Positions 7,821 through 17,502 of a DNA stretch of 50,628 nt are shown piece by piece. The position numbers and the translations under genes were made by a program. The notes below the pieces were generated by a model, which worked only from the letters and a program-made list of their open reading frames with translations, ran no database searches and was not told the DNA's origin. How positions within the stretch are numbered: the stretch's first letter is position 1; each line of letters begins with the position of its first letter. Source of the DNA: Verrucomicrobiota bacterium (lineage in GTDB: Bacteria; Verrucomicrobiota; Verrucomicrobiia; Chthoniobacterales; Terrimicrobiaceae); NCBI GenBank assembly GCA_026398255.1, contig JAPLTG010000014.1:1-50628 (forward strand), read 5' to 3'.

Positions 7821-9161
7821 ATGTCGAAAGCACCGAAAGACATCTTTCAGAAATGCCGCGATTACCGCGACACGGCTGATGCGCGAGCGCAGGGATTCTA
7901 CCCCTACTTCCGATCCATCGAAGAACCACATGGCAATTATGTGATCTGCGAAGGCGAGCGGAAGATCATGATCGGGTCGAATAACTACCTCGGCCTGGCT
8001 CAAGATCCCCGCGTGGTCGAGGCGGCCTGCGAGGCGATTAAAAAATACGGCTCCGGCTGCACAGGGTCCCGCTTGCTGAACGGAACGATCAAGCTCCATG
8101 TGGAACTTGAGGAGGCACTTGCGGATTTCCTCGGGCGCGATGCGGCGATTCTTTTTTCCACCGGATTTTTTGCCAACCAAGGCGCACTCATCGCCCTGAC
8201 CGAGGATGGCGACGCCATCCTGTGCGATCGAGAGAACCACGCGAGCATCATCGACGGCTGCAATTTCGCCCCGGGAAAGCTGATTCCTTTTCGCCATAAC
8301 TCAGCCAGTTCCCTCGAAAACCGCCTCAAGCGCCTGCCCGATGAAGCCGGGCGCGTTGTGATTCTCGATGGCGTCTTCAGCATGTCCGGCGACATCGCAG
8401 AACTTCCCGAAATCAATGCCGCCGCAAAACGCCACCATGCCGCGATGTATGTGGACGAGGCCCATTCGCTCGGCGTGCTCGGCCGTCAGGGTCGCGGCGC
8501 CGTGGATCATTTCGGCCTCAATGATGAGGTGGAAATCGTGATGGGCACCTTCTCAAAATCCCTCGGCTCCATGGGAGGCTTCATCGCTGGCGATGCCCAG
8601 ATGATCGAGTATTTGAAACACCGCGCCCGGTGTTTGATTTTCACCGCCGCCCTAGCTCCAGCGGTCGTCGGAGGCGTTAAAAAAGCCCTTGAGCTCATGC
8701 AGGAAGAGACCTGGCGCATCGATCAACTTTGGAAAAACACCCGCAAGATGCACGAGGGTTTCAAGCGCATTGGATTCAAGATCGGCACCACGCAGACGCC
8801 GATCGTTCCCATCCTCATCGGCAGCGAGGCGAAGGCCTTCATCTTTACCCAGCGCCTCTTTGAAGAGGGAGTTTTTGCCACACCCGCAATCTACCCAGCC
8901 GTTCGTTACGGCGAGGCCATCGTTCGCACGAGTTTCATGGCCACACACACCGACGAGGACCTCGATCGCGTGTTGGAGATTTTCGAAAAACTCGCCCGTG
9001 AATTGGGAACCTTCGACGACCCCGCTTATGCCAACCCCGGCCGACGCAAAAACATTTTCGATTTCCGATTGCCAGACTCCGTCGCGGAGGAAGCTGTTCG
9101 AGAGAACGGCGGAAGCCATTCACAAAACGGATCCGGTCTTCACGCCGCCCTTTCCCGGTAG
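7821..9161 (+). CDS. Serine palmitoyltransferase-like alpha-oxoamine synthase (PLP)
   Basis: 446 residues of the KBL/AONS/SPT fold. Features: GFYPYFR and SNNYLGLAQDPRV near the N-terminus, YGSGCTGSRLLNGT, the DEAHSLG motif (PLP ring contact) and the Schiff-base lysine in GTFSKSLGSMGG. The GFYPYFR--E start and GCTGSR-LNGT resemble bacterial serine palmitoyltransferases more than BioF or Kbl. It would condense serine with an acyl thioester to give 3-ketosphinganine. A C-terminal tail of ~45 residues is extra. The overlapping downstream GNAT gene supports a lipid role. 8-amino-7-oxononanoate synthase remains possible; no other biotin gene is in the window. ATG 7821 has no clear ribosome binding site. 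Confidence 0.75.
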   Translation: MSKAPKDIFQKCRDYRDTADARAQGFYPYFRSIEEPHGNYVICEGERKIMIGSNNYLGLAQDPRVVEAACEAIKKYGSGCTGSRLLNGTIKLHVELEEALADFLGRDAAILFSTGFFANQGALIALTEDGDAILCDRENHASIIDGCNFAPGKLIPFRHNSASSLENRLKRLPDEAGRVVILDGVFSMSGDIAELPEINAAAKRHHAAMYVDEAHSLGVLGRQGRGAVDHFGLNDEVEIVMGTFSKSLGSMGGFIAGDAQMIEYLKHRARCLIFTAALAPAVVGGVKKALELMQEETWRIDQLWKNTRKMHEGFKRIGFKIGTTQTPIVPILIGSEAKAFIFTQRLFEEGVFATPAIYPAVRYGEAIVRTSFMATHTDEDLDRVLEIFEKLARELGTFDDPAYANPGRRKNIFDFRLPDSVAEEAVRENGGSHSQNGSGLHAALSR

Positions 9162-10173
9162 CATCGCGAAATTCCTCGCGCCGGACTCCACCTTCAACCG
9201 GCGGCACGGCACCATCACGGCTTTTATAGCCGAGCGCGATGGTCGCCCCATCGGTCGCATCGCGGCGATCGTGAACCGATCCCACAACGCCTACCACCAA
9301 GACCGCACAGGGTTTTTTGGGTTTTTCGAGTGCGTGAATGAACCCGCCGTGGCGCGGGCCCTTTTTGAAAAAGCCTCGGCCTTCCTGCGTGCAGCGGGCT
9401 TGGAGACCATTCGAGGCCCCTACAACCCCAGCATCAACGACGATTGCGGCGTGCTCCTAAACGGCTTCGATAAACCAACCATGATCGGCCTGCCGTGGAA
9501 TCCCGACTACTACCTGCACCTGCTCACCGACCTCGGTTTCAACAAAGCACGCACGCTTTATGTGATGGACCTCGCGATGCACCGCCTTGACCCGCCGGAG
9601 CGCTTCGTCCGAATCATCGAGCGCCTCAAGAAACGCGCCAATCTCACCATGCGCCCCTTCGATCTCACCAAGATCGAGCAGGAGCTCGAAATCGTCCGCC
9701 GGGTTTATAACGCCACACTCGAGCGGAATTGGGGCTTTGTGCCGATCGGCATGGAGGATCTGCTCGACTCCGCCGAGGACATTCGCGCCATTGCCGACCC
9801 CCGGCTTCTCCTCATCGGCGAGTCCAACGGCGAGTCCGCGGGCGTGGCGATCGTCCTGCCAAACTTCAATGAAATCCTACACGCCGCCCGAAACACCCCC
9901 CACTGGCTCCGGTTGGCCCATATTTTTCTCCTGATGAAAACTCGCAAAATCCGGACCTGCCGCCAGACCGTCCTCGGCGTTGTCCCGGAATTTCGCGACC
10001 GCGGCCTCCACGCCTGGCTCGTCCACGAGCAATTCCGCGAAGCCAAGCAACTCCATACCCACGCCACCCTCGGCTGGCTCGAGGACACCAACGCCGAAAT
10101 CATCGAAATCTGCCGTGTGGTCGGCGGCGAGACCGACCGCGAGTGGGGAATTTTTGAAAAGCGACTCGCCTAA
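9028..10173 (+). CDS. GNAT-fold acyltransferase-like protein, candidate bacterial ceramide synthase
   Basis: 381 residues from ATG 9028; no other ATG, GTG or TTG in frame gives the conserved N-terminus (KLFERTAEAIHKTDPVFTPP). The frame overlaps the upstream synthase by 134 bp. Conserved pieces: GRIAAIVNRSHN, TGFFGFFEC, RGPYNPSINDDCG and a C-terminal GVVPEFRDRGL like the GNAT acetyl-CoA loop. This family is commonly found beside serine palmitoyltransferase genes, and a GNAT-type protein is the known bacterial ceramide synthase, so N-acylation of a long-chain base is a fair inference. Membership in that exact clade is unproven. Confidence 0.65.
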   Translation: MPTPADAKTFSISDCQTPSRRKLFERTAEAIHKTDPVFTPPFPGSIAKFLAPDSTFNRRHGTITAFIAERDGRPIGRIAAIVNRSHNAYHQDRTGFFGFFECVNEPAVARALFEKASAFLRAAGLETIRGPYNPSINDDCGVLLNGFDKPTMIGLPWNPDYYLHLLTDLGFNKARTLYVMDLAMHRLDPPERFVRIIERLKKRANLTMRPFDLTKIEQELEIVRRVYNATLERNWGFVPIGMEDLLDSAEDIRAIADPRLLLIGESNGESAGVAIVLPNFNEILHAARNTPHWLRLAHIFLLMKTRKIRTCRQTVLGVVPEFRDRGLHAWLVHEQFREAKQLHTHATLGWLEDTNAEIIEICRVVGGETDREWGIFEKRLA

Positions 10174-10176
10174 TGA

Positions 10177-11508
<1,332 letters not shown>

Positions 11509-11516
11509 GCAAACAA

Positions 11517-12221
11517 GTGAGCGCCGTTGTCCCCAAGCATGTCGCCATTATTATGGACGGCAACGGCCGTTGGGCTCAGGAGCGTGGTCTCCCGCGCATC
11601 GCAGGCCACGAGGCGGGCTCGAAATCCATCGAGCGCTGCGTCCAAGCCTGCCTCGACACCGGCGTTCAATACCTGACCCTCTACGCCTTTTCCTCGGAGA
11701 ACTGGAAACGCCCCGCCTTGGAGGTCAACGCCCTTATGCTCCTGTTGGAAAATTTCCTCAATCAAAAGCGCGATGAAATGGTCCGCGAGGGCATCCGCCT
11801 CCACCACATCGGCCGCATCCAAGAACTCCCCTCCGTCTGCCAGCGCAAGCTCCGCGAAGTCATGGACGCCACTGCGGCAAATACCAAGCTCCACTTCGTC
11901 CTCGCCCTGAGCTACAGCGGCCGCGCCGAGATTGTTGATGCCGTGAAATCCCTCGTCCGCGACACCGCCGCAGGCACCGTGAGCGAAGCCGACATCACGC
12001 CCGAGTTGATCGCCTCGCGCCTGAACACAGCCGGGATGCCCGACCCCGACCTCCTCATCCGCACCTCCGGCGAGATGCGCATTTCGAATTTTCTCCTCTG
12101 GCAACTCAGCTACACGGAAATCCATGTGACCAAAAAATTCTGGCCCGATTTCCAGAGGGAGGATTTCCTCGCCGCGCTCGAGGACTACGCTGGCCGCTCC
12201 CGCCGGTTCGGTGGCGTCTGA
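11517..12221 (+). CDS. uppS: Undecaprenyl diphosphate synthase
   Basis: 234 residues. HVAIIMDGNGRWAQERG carries the pyrophosphate-binding and catalytic aspartate, GHEAGSKS follows, and the C-terminus has the usual DLLIRTSGEMRISNFLLWQ. It makes the C55 carrier lipid for cell-wall synthesis. The start is a GTG at 11517, 8 bp after the purA stop; no closer ATG lies before the conserved domain. The frame is open further upstream but only over purA. Confidence 0.95.
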   Translation: MSAVVPKHVAIIMDGNGRWAQERGLPRIAGHEAGSKSIERCVQACLDTGVQYLTLYAFSSENWKRPALEVNALMLLLENFLNQKRDEMVREGIRLHHIGRIQELPSVCQRKLREVMDATAANTKLHFVLALSYSGRAEIVDAVKSLVRDTAAGTVSEADITPELIASRLNTAGMPDPDLLIRTSGEMRISNFLLWQLSYTEIHVTKKFWPDFQREDFLAALEDYAGRSRRFGGV

Positions 12222-12278
12222 GCTGCGCCCGCACTTTCCGCTTTCTCGCCTTGGGCGAACCCGATTGAATCCCGCGCC

Positions 12279-15200
12279 ATGTCTGAATTGTCCAAGGCCT
12301 ACGAGCCCCAGTCCGTCGAAGAAAAATGGTATTCCTGGTGGATCGAGCACGGCCACTTCACCGCCGACCCCGCCTCGCCGAAGCCCGCCTACTCGATCGT
12401 CATCCCGCCGCCGAATGTCACCGGCGTTCTCACGCTCGGCCATGTGCTCAACAATACACTCCAGGACATCCTCGCCCGCCACGCCCGCCAGACCGGCCAC
12501 GAAGTCCTCTGGCTCCCCGGCACCGACCACGCCGGCATCGCCACGCAGACCGTCGTCGAGCGAAAGCTCCGCAAGGAGGAAAAGAAAACCCGCCATGACC
12601 TCGGCCGCGACGAGTTCCTAAAGCGCGTCTGGGAGTGGAAGGACAAGCACGGCGGCATCATCATCAACCAGCTCAAAAAACTCGGCTGCTCCTGCGATTG
12701 GACCCGCGAGCGCTTCACGATGGACGACGCCTACGCGCGCAAAGTGCAGGAGGTTTTCGTTGATCTCCACGCGAAGGGCCTCATCTATCGCGGCAAGCGC
12801 ATGGTGAACTGGTGCCCCGTCTCCCTCACCGCGCTCAGCGACGAGGAAGTCATCCCGAAAACCCAGAAATCCTTTTTCTACCACTACCGCGTCGAGGTGG
12901 TGGAAAAACCCGGGACCTTTCTCGAGATCGCCACCACCCGTCCCGAGACGATCATGGCCGATGCCGCCGTGGCCGTAAATCCCAAGGACCCGCGCTACGC
13001 CGCGCTCATCGGCCTCCATGTCCGCCGTCCCCTCCCCGCCAATGTCGAAGCGCTCCTCCCGATCATCGGTGACGAGGCCGTCGATTTCGAATTCGGCACC
13101 GGCGTCCTCAAAGTCACCCCCGCACACGACAAGACCGACTACGAGATCGGCCTCCGCCACAACCTCCCCGTCATCGACATTTTCAACCCCGACGCGACCT
13201 TGAACGAACTCGCCGGCGAGGAATTCGCCGGTCTCGACCGCTTCGAAGCCCGCACCGAGGCCGTGGCCAAGCTCACGGAACTCGGCCTCCTTGTAAAAGA
13301 GGAGCCGCATGAAAACAATGTCGGCTTCAGCGAGCGCGCCGATGTGCCGATTGAACCCCGCCTCTCGGAGCAGTGGTTTTTGAAATATCCGAAAACCGCC
13401 GAAGCCCGCGACGCCGTCCGCAACCACCTCATCCGCTTCTTCCCCGACCGCTGGGAAAAGGTATACGACCACTGGCTCGAAAACATCCAAGACTGGTGCA
13501 TCTCCCGCCAACTCTGGTGGGGCCACCGCATTCCCGTTTGGTATAACAAAAATGTAGGACAGGCGTCCCGCCTGTCACCCGATAACGCTCACGGGCGGGA
13601 CGTCCGTGCTACATACCCACAGATCCACTTCGACGAGCTCGGCGAATTCCAAATCACCCAACGCCACCTCCCCCATTGGGAACTCGAAGGGGCGACCTAC
13701 TCCGTCACCTTCCGTCTCGCCGATTCCCTCCCCGAATCCAAAGTTACCGAACTCCGCCAAGAGCGCGAACTCTGGCTCGCCAACCCTCCACAGAATCTTA
13801 CCGAGGAAGACCACAAAGCTTTCCATCTTCTCTTCAGCAAAAAAATCGAGGAATGCCTCGATGCCGGCATGGGCTCGTGCCTTCTTAAAGAAGATGCCGC
13901 CTCCAAAATCGTCGAAAACGCCCTGCGCCACTTCGACGGCGAACGCTACGAACTCCGTGCCTGGTCCGTGATGCCGAACCATGTCCATGTCGTCTTCACT
14001 CCCAAGGCCAGTCATGAATTGAAAGAAATCCTCCATTCTTGGAAATCCTTCACCGCCCACGAACTGAACAAACTCACCGGAAAGACCGGCCAAGTCTGGC
14101 TCAACGAAACCTACGACCACATCATTCGCAACGACGAGGAACTCTGGCAAACGATCAACTATGTCGAATCCAACGCCGCACGGTCCGGGCTAAAAAACAT
14201 CCGCCAATCAAACAACCTGAATGTAGGACAGGCGTCCCGCCTGTCGCCCGAAACCAATTGCGGGCGAGACGCCCGCACTACATCCTTCGTCTGCCAAATC
14301 GATTCCCCAGGCGAGGGGTGGGTTCAAGACTCCGATGTGCTCGACACCTGGTTCTCCTCGTGGCTCTGGGCGCACGAGACGATGGACGCCGCCGCACTCA
14401 AAAAATTCTTCCCGACCAGTGTGCTCGTCACCGGTCCCGATATCATCTTCTTCTGGGTTGCCCGCATGATCATGGCGAGCCTGGAATACACGGGGAAAAT
14501 TCCGTTCCGCGATGTCTACTTCACCGGAATCATCCGCGACAAACAGGGCCGCAAGATGTCGAAAAGCCTCGGCAACTCGCCCGACCCGCTCGACCTCATC
14601 GCGAAGTTCGGCGCGGATGGGATTCGCTTCGGTCTCCTTCGCACTGCGCCGCAAGGGCAGGACATCAAATTCGACGAGCAGCAAATCGTCGAAGGCCGCA
14701 ACTTCTGCAACAAGCTCTGGAACGCCTGCCGCTTCCGGCAAATGCAAGGCCCGCTCGACCCTCAAGCCGATCCATCCAAGCACGAACTCTCCCTCTTCGC
14801 CCAAGACCTCCTCGCCCGTCTCGACGCCACCATCCGCCGCGTCAACGAGGGCTACGAGGCCTATAAATTCAGCGACATCGCCCAGGCACTCTACGACTTC
14901 GTTTGGGGCGATTTCTGCGACAGGTTCATCGAAGTCGCGAAATCCGACTTTGCCACCGACACACCCCGCCGCGCCGGCACGCTGGCCACGCTGGACTACA
15001 CGATCAAGCGCATCCTCCAACTCCTCCACCCCTACGCGCCGTTTATCACCGAGGAACTCTGGAGCGGCCTCGGCTTCGGCACCGAAAGCATCATGTTCAG
15101 CGGTTGGCCCGAACCCGCCGCCTTCGCCGCCGACCCGCGCTCCGAAGCCGTCTTCACCGCCGTCTCGACCAGCCGCAACCTCCGCGCGACCTACGGCATC

Positions 15201-15668
15201 CAAGGCAACCGCCGCCTCCCATGGCAACTCGCTCCCGCCGCCGATTGGGTAAAAAACGAACTCCCCGTTCTCTCGAACCTGCTCTACGCCGAGTCGATCA
15301 CGATTGTCGAATCCGCCCAGGAGGGTCCTGCTTGTCAGGACCGGAGCGACTCCCGCAACCACACCGATCCGGCGCTGACAAGCAGCGCCCTCCTCGCAAA
15401 GCGCGGAGCTCACGCCGCCTGCCCCACCGACATCGGCACGATCTACCTCCCACTCGAAGGCATCATCGACGCCGCCACCGAGGCCAAGCGCCTCGACGGC
15501 GAAATCCAAAAAGTCGAAGCCGAGATCGAAAAAGTCGCCAAAAAACTCTCGAGCGAAACCTTCGTCCAAAACGCCCCTGCCGAAGTCGTCGCCGACCACC
15601 GCCAGCGCCAGCAAGATTGGATCGCCAAACTCGCAGAACTCCAAAAAGCCCGTGCGTCCCTCGGTTGA
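12279..15668 (+). CDS. valS: Valyl-tRNA synthetase carrying an in-frame RAYT domain and REP insertions
   Basis: 1129 residues, about 250 more than usual. Synthetase parts are all present: GHVL signature at residues 54-57, the CP1 editing region, QLWWGHRIPVWY before residue 425, DVLDTWFSS after residue 669, KMSKS at 759-763, anticodon-binding domain and C-terminal coiled coil. Between residues ~425 and 669 lies an unrelated RAYT transposase domain framed by two REP units, 732 bp or exactly 244 codons, so the frame is kept. A second REP (15320-15393) adds roughly 34 residues near 1014-1047. Removing both gives ~850 residues, a normal ValRS. No stop or frameshift is visible, so this is either a tolerated insertion in an essential enzyme or one of two valS copies. 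Confidence 0.93.
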   Translation: MSELSKAYEPQSVEEKWYSWWIEHGHFTADPASPKPAYSIVIPPPNVTGVLTLGHVLNNTLQDILARHARQTGHEVLWLPGTDHAGIATQTVVERKLRKEEKKTRHDLGRDEFLKRVWEWKDKHGGIIINQLKKLGCSCDWTRERFTMDDAYARKVQEVFVDLHAKGLIYRGKRMVNWCPVSLTALSDEEVIPKTQKSFFYHYRVEVVEKPGTFLEIATTRPETIMADAAVAVNPKDPRYAALIGLHVRRPLPANVEALLPIIGDEAVDFEFGTGVLKVTPAHDKTDYEIGLRHNLPVIDIFNPDATLNELAGEEFAGLDRFEARTEAVAKLTELGLLVKEEPHENNVGFSERADVPIEPRLSEQWFLKYPKTAEARDAVRNHLIRFFPDRWEKVYDHWLENIQDWCISRQLWWGHRIPVWYNKNVGQASRLSPDNAHGRDVRATYPQIHFDELGEFQITQRHLPHWELEGATYSVTFRLADSLPESKVTELRQERELWLANPPQNLTEEDHKAFHLLFSKKIEECLDAGMGSCLLKEDAASKIVENALRHFDGERYELRAWSVMPNHVHVVFTPKASHELKEILHSWKSFTAHELNKLTGKTGQVWLNETYDHIIRNDEELWQTINYVESNAARSGLKNIRQSNNLNVGQASRLSPETNCGRDARTTSFVCQIDSPGEGWVQDSDVLDTWFSSWLWAHETMDAAALKKFFPTSVLVTGPDIIFFWVARMIMASLEYTGKIPFRDVYFTGIIRDKQGRKMSKSLGNSPDPLDLIAKFGADGIRFGLLRTAPQGQDIKFDEQQIVEGRNFCNKLWNACRFRQMQGPLDPQADPSKHELSLFAQDLLARLDATIRRVNEGYEAYKFSDIAQALYDFVWGDFCDRFIEVAKSDFATDTPRRAGTLATLDYTIKRILQLLHPYAPFITEELWSGLGFGTESIMFSGWPEPAAFAADPRSEAVFTAVSTSRNLRATYGIQGNRRLPWQLAPAADWVKNELPVLSNLLYAESITIVESAQEGPACQDRSDSRNHTDPALTSSALLAKRGAHAACPTDIGTIYLPLEGIIDAATEAKRLDGEIQKVEAEIEKVAKKLSSETFVQNAPAEVVADHRQRQQDWIAKLAELQKARASLG
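13552..13614 (+). repeat. Left REP unit of the valS-internal RAYT element
   Basis: 63 bp from ATGTAG to CTACAT. It contains the perfect hairpin GACAGGCG-tcc-CGCCTGTC and a downstream GGGCGGGACGTCC arm that can pair back to the first half. It has the same length and orientation as the unit at 14221-14283. Read in the valS frame it encodes a peptide beginning VGQASRLS. Confidence 0.85.
13615..14220 (+). mobile_element. RAYT (REP-associated tyrosine transposase, Y1_Tnp/HUH) domain inside valS
   Basis: The valS reading frame here encodes a complete-looking Y1-type transposase: an N-terminal LPHWELEGATYSVTFRLADS, the HUH-type metal motif MPNHVHVVF (His568 and His570 of the valS product) and a tyrosine segment ETYDHIIRNDEEL with Tyr612 as likely nucleophile, then YVESNAARSGL. 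RAYTs bind and mobilise REP hairpins. It has no start codon of its own at its left end and no stop, so it can only be made as part of the synthetase unless an internal start is used. A REP unit flanks each side. Confidence 0.88.
14221..14283 (+). repeat. Right REP unit of the valS-internal RAYT element
   Basis: 63 bp, ATGTAG to CTACAT, in direct orientation to the left unit. The first 25 bases are the same as in the left copy apart from the base after CCTGTC; the second half (CGGGCGAGACGCCCG) is itself a strong palindrome. It too is open in the valS frame. Confidence 0.85.
15320..15393 (+). repeat. Paired-hairpin REP inserted in valS 3' part
   Basis: 74 bp bounded by GGAGGG and CCCTCC. It has two perfect hairpins, GGTCCTG-cttgt-CAGGACC and GGCGCTG-acaag-CAGCGCC, facing each other. 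The two arms also pair with one another except for swapped GC/AT pairs. It is a different REP class from the RAYT flanks. In frame it adds a Gly/Ser/Asp-rich peptide between the anticodon domain and the C-terminal coiled coil. Confidence 0.8.
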
Positions 15669-15746
15669 TCCAGCGATTTCACCGACACAGGTTTTATGGA
15701 TCCACTTCCTGCGAAACTTTTGCGCTCCTTCAGTGTTTGATACGCC

Positions 15747-16079
15747 ATGAAGAATGAGTTTCCCGAAAATGACGGCCTATGGAATTTGCTGGGACAGGCC
15801 AGCCAGCACCAAGCCTCGCCCTTCTTTTCGCGCAATGTGCTCCGATCCATCCGCCAGTCCGCTCACGCTCCATCGCCTTGGTTTATTCCACGCTGGCTTA
15901 CGCCGGCGGCCTTCGCGGCGCTCATCTTGGGTTTTGTTTTCGCTCTGAACCAATCCCCTTCCCGCCAAGCGGCATCTGACCTGCCAAGTGATCTCGCGAC
16001 CTACATCGATGAGGCCGCCGGTCTCTACCAAATCGTCCCACTCACTGAATTCACGCCCGCCCATTTGGCAGGCCTCTGA
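15747..16079 (+). CDS. Hypothetical membrane-anchored protein, 110 aa
   Basis: Residues 1-48 are soluble and basic, one membrane segment follows (about 49-66, PAAFAALILGFVFALN), and a short acidic C-terminus (SDLATYIDEAAGLYQIV) would lie outside. The layout resembles small anti-sigma-like or regulatory membrane proteins of this phylum, but no motif proves it and no sigma factor lies beside it. It starts 78 bp after valS. Confidence 0.55.
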   Translation: MKNEFPENDGLWNLLGQASQHQASPFFSRNVLRSIRQSAHAPSPWFIPRWLTPAAFAALILGFVFALNQSPSRQAASDLPSDLATYIDEAAGLYQIVPLTEFTPAHLAGL

Positions 16080-16166
16080 CCCAGCCTCCGTATTGGGGGA
16101 GAAAACCTGATTTCTTCTCGGGCCTACCCCTCCCCTCCATCTTCTCAAGAGGCTACGCCGTTTTAA

Positions 16167-16236
16167 TTGCAAGTTTTTTGCATTTTTAATTGATCGAGCC
16201 CCATTGTCTCTATTAATGCAAATTATATGCAATTAA
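16167..16236. promoter_or_regulatory. TGCA direct-repeat operator candidate upstream of the COG0523 genes
   Basis: In an AT-rich 147-bp gap, TTGCA occurs at 16167 and 16178, and TGCAA at 16217 and 16228: two pairs, each spaced 11 bp (one helical turn). The second pair lies in a near-palindrome, TTAATGCA at 16213-16220 and TGCAATTAA at 16228-16236, that covers the start codon at 16227. COG0523 GTPase genes are often controlled by a zinc sensor such as Zur, so a metalloregulator site is a reasonable guess; the sequence does not match a Zur consensus I know. Confidence 0.4.
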
Positions 16237-17489
16237 GAGATGACTCTCGAAACCCTGTTAAACCGGCGTCTCCGCTTTTCAAAAAGCTCCCCGTCACCGT
16301 TCTCTCCGGATTCCTCGGAGCCGGAAAAACCACGCTCCTCAACCATGTCCTCAACAACCGCGAAGGCCGCCGCGTGGCGGTCATCGTGAACGATATGAGC
16401 GAGGTCAACATCGACGCGGAACTCGTCCGCGACGGGGGCGCTGAGCTCAGCCGCACGGAAGAAAAACTCGTTGAGATGACCAATGGCTGCATCTGCTGCA
16501 CCCTGCGCGACGACCTGCTCAAGGAAGTATCGCGCCTCGCCGAGGAGGGTCGCTTTGACTACCTGCTCATCGAGTCCACAGGCGTCTCCGAACCGCTGCC
16601 CGTCGCGCAAACCTTCACCTTCGCCGATGAAAACGGGAAGAGCCTGCAGGAAGTCACGCGCCTCGACACGATGGTTACGGTCGTGGACGCCTCCAATTTC
16701 CTCGAGCACTACGAGGCCGGCGAATCACTGAAGGAAAAAAACGCCGCCCTCGGCGAAGAGGACGAACGCACCATCTCCGACCTTTTTATCGATCAAGTGG
16801 AGTTCGCCGATGTGATCCTTGTTAACAAAACCGATCTCATCGACAAAGAGCAACTCGAGGAACTCCGCGCCATTCTCCACCACCTGAATCCCGGCGCGGA
16901 AATTATCGAAAGCACCCGCGGCCGCGTAGATCTCGCCAGCATCCTCGACACCCGCCGCTTCGACATGGAAAAAGCCCAAGCCTCCGCAGGCTGGCTCCGC
17001 GAGTTGAACAACGAGCACACGCCCGAGACGGAGGAATACGGGGTCGGTAGCTTCGTCTTCCGAGCCCGCCGCCCCTTCCACCCGCAGCGCTTCTGGGACT
17101 TCATCCATACCGAACGCCCCGGCCTGCTCCGCTCGAAAGGTTACTTCTGGCTCGCCTCGCGCAACACCATGATCGGCCTCTGGTCGCAGGCTGGAGGCAG
17201 CGCGGAATACCGCCCCGCTGGTTTCTGGTGGGCCGCCGCGCCGAAATCCAGTTGGCCCGATGACGACGACACCTGGCGTTCGATCATGAAAGATTGGCAG
17301 GAACCCCACGGCGACCGCCGCCAGATGCTCGTTTACATCGGCCAAGACTTCGAAAAGGAAAAACTCCTCGCCGAGCTGGAAGCCTGCCTGCTCGACGACC
17401 GCGAACTCGCCATGTGCGAGGAGAAGTGGGAGAAATTCCGCGACCCCTTCCCCGCGTGGGTTGTTGAGCCAACAGACCACGAACATTGA
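16227..17489 (+). CDS. COG0523 family GTPase (CobW/ZigA-type metal chaperone)
   Basis: 420 residues. Walker [16 protein letters not shown], the metal-binding CxCC motif in [13 protein letters not shown], the G-loop segment VNKTDLID, and a C-terminal CobW domain (about residues 270-400). The last residues end DHEH. COG0523 proteins hand zinc or other metals to target enzymes. ATG 16227 is the only possible start before the Walker A motif; it lies inside a candidate operator. A second COG0523 gene begins 13 bp after the stop, so the two form an operon. Confidence 0.9.
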   Translation: MQLRDDSRNPVKPASPLFKKLPVTVLSGFLGAGKTTLLNHVLNNREGRRVAVIVNDMSEVNIDAELVRDGGAELSRTEEKLVEMTNGCICCTLRDDLLKEVSRLAEEGRFDYLLIESTGVSEPLPVAQTFTFADENGKSLQEVTRLDTMVTVVDASNFLEHYEAGESLKEKNAALGEEDERTISDLFIDQVEFADVILVNKTDLIDKEQLEELRAILHHLNPGAEIIESTRGRVDLASILDTRRFDMEKAQASAGWLRELNNEHTPETEEYGVGSFVFRARRPFHPQRFWDFIHTERPGLLRSKGYFWLASRNTMIGLWSQAGGSAEYRPAGFWWAAAPKSSWPDDDDTWRSIMKDWQEPHGDRRQMLVYIGQDFEKEKLLAELEACLLDDRELAMCEEKWEKFRDPFPAWVVEPTDHEH

Positions 17490-17502
17490 ACCACTGAACA
17501 AT

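Noticed and set aside
7821-9161. Biotin gene bioF
   Set aside because: N-terminal motifs and the GNAT partner fit serine palmitoyltransferase better and no other biotin gene is present; kept only as an alternative.
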